Below are positions 55,601 to 63,136 of a stretch of DNA of 64,000 nucleotides, piece after piece. The notes under the pieces are model-generated. The model made no database searches, had not been told where the DNA came from, and saw nothing but the letters and a program-made list of their open reading frames with translations. The stretch lies in assembly GCA_030446805.1 (NCBI GenBank), contig JAUJMO010000001.1, positions 763,241 to 827,240 of the forward strand, in the 5' to 3' direction. Position numbers and translations under genes: made by a program. Positions within the stretch are counted from its first letter, which is position 1. Each line of letters opens with the position of its first letter. Origin of the DNA: Caulobacteraceae bacterium. GTDB taxonomy: Bacteria; Pseudomonadota; Alphaproteobacteria; Caulobacterales; Caulobacteraceae.

Positions 55601-56170
55601 ATGGCGAAGGCCGTATTTCATCGTAATCAGCGCGTCTGGGTGGAGACCGTGGGCACCTTTGCGGTCATCGACAAGGTCACGCCCGTTTGGGCCAAGGGCT
55701 TCGACGAGCCGGTGCGCATCACCTACGACGTGGGCCTGGGCCGCGAGTTCATGGCCCATGAACTGCGCGCGGACGGCCGCGACGACGAGCCCACCGCCGA
55801 TCCGGACCAGGGCGATTGGCGCGTGCTGCGCGCCCGCAACAAATGGCAGAACGAGGAACACTGCGCGCACCACCCCTTCCCGGGCACCTTCCCCATCGTG
55901 GTCACCGACCAGCAGGACTGGGGGGGCTGGCGCGTCCCGGGCGCCGAATACGACCGTGATCCCGAGAGGATGGAGCATCAGGCGCGCATGATCGCCGCCG
56001 CCCCCAAGCTCGTCCGCCTCGCCCGCGATCTGGCCGACTTCGGCTCCGAGAACCCCGACGAAGTTCCAGCCGAGGTTCTCAAGCTGGCTCGCCAGGCCGC
56101 CGCCGTACTGCGCCGGATCACCGAACAGCCCACGGCCGCCCTCGCCGCGAACGACGTGGCCGCCGCCTGA
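55601..56170 (+). CDS. Conserved hypothetical protein
   Basis: A 189-residue protein I cannot assign. The N-terminus has a short beta-rich part (AVFHRNQRVWVETVGTFAVIDKVTPVWAKGFDEPVRITYDVGLGREFMAHEL) that looks like a small barrel, followed by WRVLRARNKWQNEEHCAHHPFPGTFPIVVTDQQDWGGWRVP, with a Cys/His cluster, and a helical C-terminal half (MIAAAPKLVRLARDLADF). No signal peptide. ATG 55601 was chosen as the first codon that keeps the coding pattern; a longer frame upstream overlaps the CBS gene. Confidence 0.65.
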   Translation: MAKAVFHRNQRVWVETVGTFAVIDKVTPVWAKGFDEPVRITYDVGLGREFMAHELRADGRDDEPTADPDQGDWRVLRARNKWQNEEHCAHHPFPGTFPIVVTDQQDWGGWRVPGAEYDRDPERMEHQARMIAAAPKLVRLARDLADFGSENPDEVPAEVLKLARQAAAVLRRITEQPTAALAANDVAAA

Positions 56171-56496
56171 CCTGCCCGGAGAGGGCGTAGAGGACCTTCG
56201 CCCGGCTCGCCGCCAGGCTCCGAAGCTCGGCAACGGATGCTACGGCCTGCCGACTGGGCGGTGACCGGGAATCCCATGAAGCTCAGTCCATGCTGTTGGG
56301 CGCAGCTACGGCGCCCTGACCTTCCTCCGCTACTCCCCGTTCGGCTTTCAACCGCCGCCATCTCTACAACCGCCTCGGCTGTGACGGATGAGACGGCGTA
56401 GGGCTCGAGGCGGCCGGCGGTCGCCGCATGCGAAAAACGGCCGGTGACCGGCTCAGGCCGGTTGCTCCCCCGGCCATCGCCGCTCCATCTAGGCCC
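56171..56496. other. Intergenic region upstream of pepN
   Basis: About 326 bp with no gene I can support. Minus-strand open frames crossing it have no recognisable protein features. No hairpin with a T-run and no convincing promoter boxes were seen, although the pepN promoter should lie here. Confidence 0.5.
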
Positions 56497-59100
56497 ATGC
56501 GCACCGACACGCCCCAAGCCGTCCGCCTGGCCGACTATCGTCCCCCCGTCTTTCTCGTCGACGAGGTCGAGCTGAGCTTCGACCTTCAGCCCTCCGCCAC
56601 CCGAGTGCGCGCGCGCTTGCAGCTGCGACGGAACACGGCGGGCGCGCTCCGCCTGGACGGCCGGAACCTCCGCCTGATCGCCCTGGCCGTGGACGGCCGT
56701 CCGCTCGAACCGGCCGACTACGTCCTGGAGGCGGACGGCCTCACCCTCCCCGCTCCGCCGGACGCCTTCGCCTTGGAGACGGAGGTCGAGATCGATCCCT
56801 CCGCCAACACGGCCCTGGAAGGGCTTTACATCTCCGGCGGCCGCTTCTGCACACAGTGCGAGGCCGAGGGCTTCCGCAAGATCACCTTCTTTCCCGACCG
56901 CCCCGACGTCCTGGCCCGCTACACCGTCCGGATCGAAGCCGACCGGGTCTATCCACGCCTACTCGCCAACGGCAACCGCCTCGAATCCGGCGAGACGCCC
57001 GACGGTCGCCATTACGCCGTCTGGCGCGACCCCTTCCCTAAACCGGCCTATCTGTTCGCCTTGGTGGCGGGCGAGTTGGACGTTCTCGAGGACCGTTTCA
57101 CCACTGCTTCCGGTCGCGAGGTCAAGCTCGAGATCTACGTCGATCCCGGCCAGACAGCGCGCGCGACCTATGCGCTCGACGCCCTCAAGCGTGCCATGGC
57201 GTGGGATGAGCGCGCCTACCGCCGCGAGTACGACCTCGACCTGTTCATGATCGTAGCCGTGCGCGACTTCAACTTCGGGGCGATGGAGAACAAGGGGCTG
57301 AACATCTTCAACTCCAGTCTGCTCCTGGCCGATCCCGACACCGCCACCGACGCTGATTACGAGCGCATCGAAAGCGTGGTGGCCCACGAATATTTCCACA
57401 ACTGGACGGGCAACCGCATCACCTGCCGGGACTGGTTTCAGCTCTGCCTCAAGGAAGGCTTCACCGTTTATCGCGACCAGGGCTTCTCGGCGGATCAGCG
57501 CTCGGCCGCCGTTCAACGCATCAAGGACGTCCGCGCCCTGCGCGCCCGCCAGTTCCCCGAGGACGCCGGGCCGCTGGCCCACCCCGTGCGCCCGTCCAGC
57601 TACATCGCCATCGACAACTTCTACACCGCCACCGTCTATGAAAAGGGCGCCGAGCTGATCGGCCTCCTGCGCACCCTGGTCGGCGAAGAGGCGTTCAGCC
57701 GCGGCTGCGATCTGTACTTCGAACGTCTGGACGGCACGGCGGCCACCATGGAGCAGTTCGTGGCCTGTTTCGCCGAGACCTCCGGCCAGGACCTTTCCTC
57801 CTTCCTGCGCTGGTACGCCCAGCCGGGCACACCTGCCGTCCAGCTCCAATCCGCCTACGACCCCGAGACCGGGGCGCTTGACCTCATCTTGGACCAGACT
57901 GCGCCGGAGGGCCGCCACGAAGACTTCGCCCCCGTGCCGATTCCCGTCCGCCTGGGTCTGCTGGACGGCGACGGCCGACCGCTCGCCTTTACGCGCGACG
58001 GCCGCCCCAGCGAAGAAACAGTGGTCGTGCTGGAGGCAGGGCGGACCCGCGTACGCCTGCACGACATCACCGCCCGACCCGTGGTCTCGGCGCTTCGCCG
58101 CTTCTCCGCCCCCGTCCGGCTCTCGACCAACCCGCCCGGCGACGACCGCTACGTGCTGCTGGCCGGCGACCCGGACCTGTTCAACCGCTGGGAAGCCGGC
58201 CAGACCCTTGCGGCCGACCTCGTGCTGCGCCGCGCGGCCGGAGACCCGGACGCCGCCGGCGAACGCCGCTGGGCCGAGGCCGTCGGCCGCGCACTGGCCG
58301 ACCAGTCCGCCGAGCCCGCCTTCAAGGCCCTGCTCCTGAGTCCGCCCAGCGAGGGCGACCTGTCCCTCCTGCGCGCGCCCTACGACCCTGCAGCCGTTCA
58401 CGCCGCGCGCGAGGCTCTCCGCACCGTTCTGGGGGAAACGCTCTCGGCCCCTCTGGCCCGACTTCACGATGCGCTCGCGTCCCACGCCCCCTATTCCCCC
58501 GATGCGGACTCGGCGGGCCGGCGCGCGTTGCGCAACGCGGCGCTGCACCTCTTGACCGCGGCTCGGGGTCACGATGCTGCGGCCCGGGCCCAGGCGCACT
58601 TCGCCGCCGCTTCCAACATGACGGACGCGCTCGCCGGCCTGGACGCCCTGGCCGAGATCGGGGGCGCAACCTACGACGGGGCGCTGACGGCCTTCTACCT
58701 GCGCTGGGCGCACGAGCCTCTCGCCATTGACAAGTGGTTTTCCGTCCAGGCGCGCGGGCCGGAGCCCGGGGTGCTGGGCCGCGTCTTGGGCCTGCTGACC
58801 CATCCCGCCTTCGACCGCCGCAACCCCAACCGGCTGCGTGCCCTGGTCCAGGGCTTCAGCAGCAACCTGGCCGCCTTGCATGCTCCGGACGGCTCCGGTC
58901 ACCGCTTCCTCGTCGATCAGATCATCCTGACCGACGCGCTGAACCCCAAGACGGCCGCCCGCCTGGTCGAGCCGCTGGGCGCTTGGCGGCGACTGACGCC
59001 CGAGCTCGCCCGCCGGCTCCGGGTCCAACTCCAGCGTCTCGCCGACACGCCCGGGCTTTCGGCGAACGTCCTCGAACTCGCAGAAAAAGCCCTCGCCTGA
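56497..59100 (+). CDS. pepN: Aminopeptidase N (M1 family)
   Basis: An 867-residue zinc aminopeptidase that trims N-terminal residues from peptides in the cytoplasm. The exopeptidase motif GAMEN is at 261-265 and the zinc site HEYFHNWTGNR begins at H297 (H297, E298, H301), with E320 in LKEGF as third ligand. It then has the PepN-type beta domain and a long helical C-terminal domain with an Ala-rich stretch. Length fits the bacterial PepN group. ATG 56497 removes an unlikely upstream extension. Confidence 0.96.
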   Translation: MRTDTPQAVRLADYRPPVFLVDEVELSFDLQPSATRVRARLQLRRNTAGALRLDGRNLRLIALAVDGRPLEPADYVLEADGLTLPAPPDAFALETEVEIDPSANTALEGLYISGGRFCTQCEAEGFRKITFFPDRPDVLARYTVRIEADRVYPRLLANGNRLESGETPDGRHYAVWRDPFPKPAYLFALVAGELDVLEDRFTTASGREVKLEIYVDPGQTARATYALDALKRAMAWDERAYRREYDLDLFMIVAVRDFNFGAMENKGLNIFNSSLLLADPDTATDADYERIESVVAHEYFHNWTGNRITCRDWFQLCLKEGFTVYRDQGFSADQRSAAVQRIKDVRALRARQFPEDAGPLAHPVRPSSYIAIDNFYTATVYEKGAELIGLLRTLVGEEAFSRGCDLYFERLDGTAATMEQFVACFAETSGQDLSSFLRWYAQPGTPAVQLQSAYDPETGALDLILDQTAPEGRHEDFAPVPIPVRLGLLDGDGRPLAFTRDGRPSEETVVVLEAGRTRVRLHDITARPVVSALRRFSAPVRLSTNPPGDDRYVLLAGDPDLFNRWEAGQTLAADLVLRRAAGDPDAAGERRWAEAVGRALADQSAEPAFKALLLSPPSEGDLSLLRAPYDPAAVHAAREALRTVLGETLSAPLARLHDALASHAPYSPDADSAGRRALRNAALHLLTAARGHDAAARAQAHFAAASNMTDALAGLDALAEIGGATYDGALTAFYLRWAHEPLAIDKWFSVQARGPEPGVLGRVLGLLTHPAFDRRNPNRLRALVQGFSSNLAALHAPDGSGHRFLVDQIILTDALNPKTAARLVEPLGAWRRLTPELARRLRVQLQRLADTPGLSANVLELAEKALA

Positions 59101-59228
59101 GGGCCTGGACTCGAGTCCTCGGGGCCACGGTTCCGAGTCGTTTAAAAGCAAGTGAACATCGCGCGTGACGCGGGACTCGGTACGAAGCTAAGGTGGGTGG
59201 CGAGGGTCGCGATTCAGGAGGGGTGGGG

Positions 59229-61058
59229 TTGGGGCCGAGCCGCCGTCGGCGTCCGGAAAGGTCGCTCGCCGATGCGGGCGGGCCGCCCGACGCCTTCTTC
59301 TCGCCCGGCCTGCGGATCGCCTTTCTGGGCGTCCTGCTGTTGCTTGCAGCCTATACGGCGGTAGCGCCGCTGCTGTTCGAGCCGGGCCCCACCGCCGAAC
59401 TCGCCGGGCGCTTCCTGCCGCTGGTCATCTGCTGCGTGCTGGCCATCGGCCTGGTGGTCCAGACGAAACGGGCCGAAGCCGCCCGACGCAGTTGGAGCGA
59501 ACGCGAACGCCGGTTCCGCACCGCGGTCGAGGCCGCCCACTGCGGCATCTGGGAATGGGATCTGGCGACCGACCAGGTCTTCATGTCCGACGTGACCGCA
59601 GCCATGCTGGGCTGGGGCGGCGGCGGCACCGCGCCCGGCTCCGAGATCATCGACCGCATCGCCCCGGAACACCGCGACAAAGTCCGGAGCGCGCTCAAGA
59701 ACGCCGCGGCCTACGGCGCCTTCGACGTGGCCTTCGCTGTTCCCGACGCTTCGGGCCGCGTCGCTTGGCTGGATGCGCGCGGCCAGGGCGTCGGCCGCCC
59801 CGGCGATCGGGCCTACCGCCGCATCATCGGCGTGGCGCTGGACATCACGGAGGAGCGTACAGCCCAGGTTCGCGTGCAGGCCGCCGAGAACCGGCTTCGC
59901 GACGCGATTGAGAACGTTTCGGACGCCTTTGTCCTTTGGGACGCCCGCGGCCGGTTGATCATGTCCAACCGGACCTTTCGCGATTTCTTCGCCCTGGACG
60001 CCCCCCTCCTGGCGCCGGGGGTCACGCGCGACGTCGTGCAGCGCAAGGCCGTGGACGCGGTCGCCCGCAGCCAGCCCGGACCCGACGGCCTGACCGAGGT
60101 GGAGCTCCGCGACGGGCGCTGGATCCAGATCGCGGAGCGGCGCACCTCCGAAGGCGGGCTGGTCATGTGCGCGGCCGACATCACCGCCATCAAGCGCCAG
60201 GACGAGGCGCGTCGCCGCAACGAGCAGGCGCTGCAAGGCCTGGTCAGCAGCCTGGAAGCCAGCCAACTCGAATTGGAGGACCTGGCGCGCCGTTACGAGG
60301 CCGAGAAGGTCAACGCCGAGGGCGCCAACAAGGCCAAGAGCGAGTTCCTGGCCAACATGAGCCACGAGCTCCGCACGCCGCTGAACGCGATCAACGGCTT
60401 CTCCGAGATCATGGTGGGCGAGATGTTCGGCCCCCTGGGCGACCTTCGTTACAAGGGCTACGCCGCGGACATCCTGAACTCCGGCCAGCACCTGCTGGCG
60501 CTGATCAACGACATCCTGGACATGTCCAAGATCGAGGCCGGCAAGATGAACCTCAATATCGAGCCCGTGTCCCTGGACGAGGTGGTCGAGGGCTCCGTCC
60601 GCCTGGTCCGCGACCGCGCCGAAGCCGCCGGCCTGGCGCTCCGAGTGGACCTGCCGGCCCTGCCTGAGGTGGACGCCGACTACCGCGCGCTCAAGCAGGT
60701 CATGCTGAACCTTCTGTCCAACGCTCTGAAGTTCACGCCCCGCGGCGGCCGGGTCGCCGTGCAGGCCGTCCGCGAAGGCGGCCGCGTCCGCGTCAGCGTA
60801 GCCGACAACGGCATCGGCATCTCCGAAGAGGACCTCGCGCGCCTGGCCCGCCCATTCGAACAGGCCGAGTCGCAGTTGGTGAAGACGCAGCAGGGAAGCG
60901 GTCTGGGCCTAGCCTTAACCAAATCCCTGGTCGAGCTCCACGGCGGGCGGTTGGAGCTCTCCAGCGAGCCGAACGTAGGCACCACGGCCAGCTTCACCCT
61001 GCCGGTGTCCGGTTCAGCGGTCCCGGGGCTTCGCCCTCGCATCACCGAGGCCGCCTGA
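59229..61058 (+). CDS. pleC: PleC-like PAS histidine kinase with minimal periplasmic loop
   Basis: A 609-residue kinase starting at TTG 59229, 7 bp after AGGAGG. Two membrane helices (about 28-45 and 63-79) enclose only ~17 periplasmic residues. Two PAS domains follow (about 95-215 and 220-340), then DHp with H379 in FLANMSHELRTPLNAINGFSEIM and a catalytic domain with NLLSNALKFTPRGG, VADNGIGI and GSGLGLALTKSLVELHGG. The DHp/CA part reads like Caulobacter PleC, which controls DivK/PleD and polar development. Caulobacter PleC has a periplasmic domain of over 200 residues that is missing here. The start could also be GTG 59193 or 59223. Confidence 0.65.
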   Translation: MGPSRRRRPERSLADAGGPPDAFFSPGLRIAFLGVLLLLAAYTAVAPLLFEPGPTAELAGRFLPLVICCVLAIGLVVQTKRAEAARRSWSERERRFRTAVEAAHCGIWEWDLATDQVFMSDVTAAMLGWGGGGTAPGSEIIDRIAPEHRDKVRSALKNAAAYGAFDVAFAVPDASGRVAWLDARGQGVGRPGDRAYRRIIGVALDITEERTAQVRVQAAENRLRDAIENVSDAFVLWDARGRLIMSNRTFRDFFALDAPLLAPGVTRDVVQRKAVDAVARSQPGPDGLTEVELRDGRWIQIAERRTSEGGLVMCAADITAIKRQDEARRRNEQALQGLVSSLEASQLELEDLARRYEAEKVNAEGANKAKSEFLANMSHELRTPLNAINGFSEIMVGEMFGPLGDLRYKGYAADILNSGQHLLALINDILDMSKIEAGKMNLNIEPVSLDEVVEGSVRLVRDRAEAAGLALRVDLPALPEVDADYRALKQVMLNLLSNALKFTPRGGRVAVQAVREGGRVRVSVADNGIGISEEDLARLARPFEQAESQLVKTQQGSGLGLALTKSLVELHGGRLELSSEPNVGTTASFTLPVSGSAVPGLRPRITEAA

Positions 61059-61535
61059 CCGGGCGCGCCCCTCGTTCGGGCGCTCACGCCAGCCGCGGCC
61101 GCTCTTGCGGAACAGGGGCGAGAGCGCCACCCGCTCCTCCGGTTCCAACCGGGTCGCGAACTCGAGCAGGGTGCCGTCGAGGTCGGCGCGCAGAGCCGTC
61201 TCCTCCGCCCTCACCCGCGCCAGCGCGGTGCGAACGGCGACCGGGTTGTAGTCGGGCCGACCCATGGCCGTCTCCAGCTCGCGCCGCCGAGCTCGCAAGG
61301 CCTCCACCCGGGGCTCGGCCTGCTCGCCCTCCTGCCGCATCACCTCACGCAAGGCCTCCGCGTCCGCAGGATCGAGCCGTTCCACCACGGCCGCGAACCG
61401 CCCGCCCGAGCGGGACGGCGCTCCTTGCTCGCGTTTATGCTCGCCGAGCAGCCGGGTCCCGGCGATCAGCCCCGCCAGGAACAGGTTGCCCGCGAGAGAG
61501 GCGGCCAGGGCGATCTTGAGCGTGCGCTCTCTCAC
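61014..61535 (-). CDS. Periplasmic Metal_resist/Spy-like protein
   Basis: A 173-residue protein with an N-terminal membrane anchor or signal (IALAASLAGNLFLAGLIAG) and a helical periplasmic part: FAAVVERLDPADAEALREVMRQ, RARRRELETAMGRPDYNPVAVRTALARVRAEETALRADLDGTLLEFATRLEPEERVAL. This is the pattern of heavy-metal-sensor/CpxP/Spy-type proteins (Metal_resist). It is the last gene of the ECF sigma set and overlaps the preceding gene by 4 bp. Its 3' end overlaps the kinase gene by 45 bp on the opposite strand. Confidence 0.78.
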   Translation of the reverse strand: MRERTLKIALAASLAGNLFLAGLIAGTRLLGEHKREQGAPSRSGGRFAAVVERLDPADAEALREVMRQEGEQAEPRVEALRARRRELETAMGRPDYNPVAVRTALARVRAEETALRADLDGTLLEFATRLEPEERVALSPLFRKSGRGWRERPNEGRARSGGLGDARAKPRDR

Positions 61536-61825
61536 AGCCCCCCATCCACGTTCAGCACCGCCTCGTCATAGGGCCCAGCCTCGGCCAGCAAGGTGTCGGC
61601 CGACGTCTCGAGACCCGAGCCCGACAGCACCACTCCGAACAGCACTCCGGCCAAGCCCGCCGCCGCCAAGCCCGCACCCGGCGCCCAGGCCCGCATCCAG
61701 CGTCCTGCGACGCTGTTCCAGGTCGGAGGCCTGGGCGCGGCCGCCAGCACCCGCGCTCGAAGCACGGGGCTTGGCTGCGGGGCCCGATATGCGTCCAGCA
61801 ACTGATCCAATCGTTCGGCGTCCAT
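61532..61825 (-). CDS. Small single-helix membrane protein, candidate anti-sigma factor
   Basis: A 97-residue protein with a cytoplasmic N-terminus of about 45 residues (MDAERLDQLLDAYRAPQPSPVLRARVLAAAPR), one transmembrane helix (about 48-70) and a short outer tail. Position directly after an ECF sigma gene (3 bp gap) and topology fit an anti-sigma factor, but the usual zinc motif (HxxxCxxC) is absent. It overlaps the next gene by 4 bp. Confidence 0.6.
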   Translation of the reverse strand: MDAERLDQLLDAYRAPQPSPVLRARVLAAAPRPPTWNSVAGRWMRAWAPGAGLAAAGLAGVLFGVVLSGSGLETSADTLLAEAGPYDEAVLNVDGGL

Positions 61826-61828
61826 CGC

Positions 61829-62461
61829 TCAGACCTCCGCCACTTCGTTTTTCATGTCCGCCAAGGCGCCCCGCAGGCTGCGGCGCCCGCGCGAGAGCAG
61901 GCTTTCCAAAGCCTCCACGCTCACGCCCATGACCTCCGCCGCTTCGATGTTGCCCAGCTCCTGGTAGTGACACAGCACCAGCGCGTCCCGCTGCCGCTCC
62001 GGCAAGGCCTGCAATGCGGCGGCCACGCGCCGGCCCACATCGGCGGCGCGAAGTCCGCGATCGGGCCCGAAGCCGGGATCGACCCGCTCCGGCAGGTCAG
62101 CCATCGGCTGCTCGCGCCGCCGCCGCAGTCGGTCATAGCAGAGGTTCAGCGCCACCCTGTGCAGCCAGGTGTCGAACCGGGCCTTGCCCGGCCTCCAGCC
62201 GGGCGCATGGCGCCAGACCTTCAGCATGGCCTCCTGCGCCACGTCCTCCGCCTCGGCCGGATCGCCAAGGGTGCGGTAGGCGAGCGCCAGCACACGCGGC
62301 AGTTTCCGCGCCACCAGCGCCTGGGCTGCAGCCGGGTCGCCCCGGCCGGCCCTTTGCACCAGTTCGCAGTCCGGATCCTCGACCGCCTGCAACCGCCCCC
62401 TCTCGCCCGCGCTTCCCAAGGCGGCGGCCGCGAGCATGACCGATGCCGTAGGCGCCGTCAT
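61829..62461 (-). CDS. ECF-family RNA polymerase sigma factor
   Basis: A 210-residue ECF sigma. Region 2 is LVARKLPRVLALAYRTLGDPAEAEDVAQEAMLKVWRHAPGW...FDTWLHRVALNLCYDRLRRRR; region 4 is RVAAALQALPERQRDALVLCHYQELGNIEAAEVMGVSVEALESLLSRGRRSLRG, including the helix that reads the -35 box. ATG 62461 was preferred; a frame open to 62548 would overlap the EF-hand gene. It lies 22 bp after the EF-hand gene on the same strand. The GNIEAAEVMGVSVEALES wording is typical of ECF factors linked to membrane anti-sigma proteins. Confidence 0.92.
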   Translation of the reverse strand: MTAPTASVMLAAAALGSAGERGRLQAVEDPDCELVQRAGRGDPAAAQALVARKLPRVLALAYRTLGDPAEAEDVAQEAMLKVWRHAPGWRPGKARFDTWLHRVALNLCYDRLRRRREQPMADLPERVDPGFGPDRGLRAADVGRRVAAALQALPERQRDALVLCHYQELGNIEAAEVMGVSVEALESLLSRGRRSLRGALADMKNEVAEV

Positions 62462-62483
62462 GCCCGCAGTCCTCGCCTGCCGC

Positions 62484-63089
62484 TCAGGCCTGGCCGCGCC
62501 GGCTCTGGCGGTGCGCGCGGCGCTCGTCGCGTGTGACGTAGCCATCACGGTTCAGGTCGAGCCGTGCGAACCGCGCCCGGATATGGTTATCGGCCTCAGC
62601 GCGGGAAATGGCCCCGTCGCTGTCCGCGTCGGCGCGGAGCGGCTGTCTCCCCGCAGGCTTCGGCCCGCGCTGGCCACGCAATGCGACCTGACCAGCCCGC
62701 AGTTCCCCAGCCGTCAGCCGTCCGTCCCTGTTCGCGTCGAACTGGGCGAAGCGCGCCGCCATTCGCCCCGGCGCTTCAGCCTGGGTCAGCGCACCGTCAC
62801 GATCGCGGTCGCGTCGCGCGAAGGCGGCGGCCTGGCGTTGCACGCGTTGGCTTTGGCGCGCCGCGCGGAGCGCCTGACCTCCCGCCTGGCGCTCCTGGCG
62901 AGTGAGTCGCCCGTCGCGGTTGACGTCCAGCCGGGCGAACCGCTCGGCTTGGGCGGCCTGCATCTCGACCAGCGAGATGCGCCGGTCACCGTCTTGGTCC
63001 GTTCGATCAGCCGGCCGGGCCTCCCCGGCCGCGGCGGCGGCAGCCAGCCCCAAGGTCGCGATGGCCGCCAGCAAGGTCGTCTTCAACAT
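62484..63089 (-). CDS. Secreted EF-hand protein with six calcium-binding loops
   Basis: A 201-residue protein with a signal peptide (MLKTTLLAAIATLGLAAAAAAGEA). Six EF-hand-type loops can be counted: DQDGDRRISLVE, DVNRDGRLTRQE, DRDRDGALTQAE, DANRDGRLTAGE, DADSDGAISRAE and DLNRDGYVTRDE, separated by short Arg/Ala/Gln-rich helices. They should bind calcium in the periplasm. It is the first gene of a tight set with an ECF sigma factor, suggesting that calcium or envelope state is sensed. Between loops the sequence is very basic, unusual for such proteins. Confidence 0.85.
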   Translation of the reverse strand: MLKTTLLAAIATLGLAAAAAAGEARPADRTDQDGDRRISLVEMQAAQAERFARLDVNRDGRLTRQERQAGGQALRAARQSQRVQRQAAAFARRDRDRDGALTQAEAPGRMAARFAQFDANRDGRLTAGELRAGQVALRGQRGPKPAGRQPLRADADSDGAISRAEADNHIRARFARLDLNRDGYVTRDERRAHRQSRRGQA

Positions 63090-63136
63090 GGGTGGTCCTC
63101 CGAAGTCGAAACCTGGTTCCTTGCCCCTTGAACGGC

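Noticed and set aside
55978-56517. 179-codon minus-strand frame upstream of pepN
   Set aside because: Ser/Arg/Gly-rich without motifs and antisense to the end of a better-supported gene.
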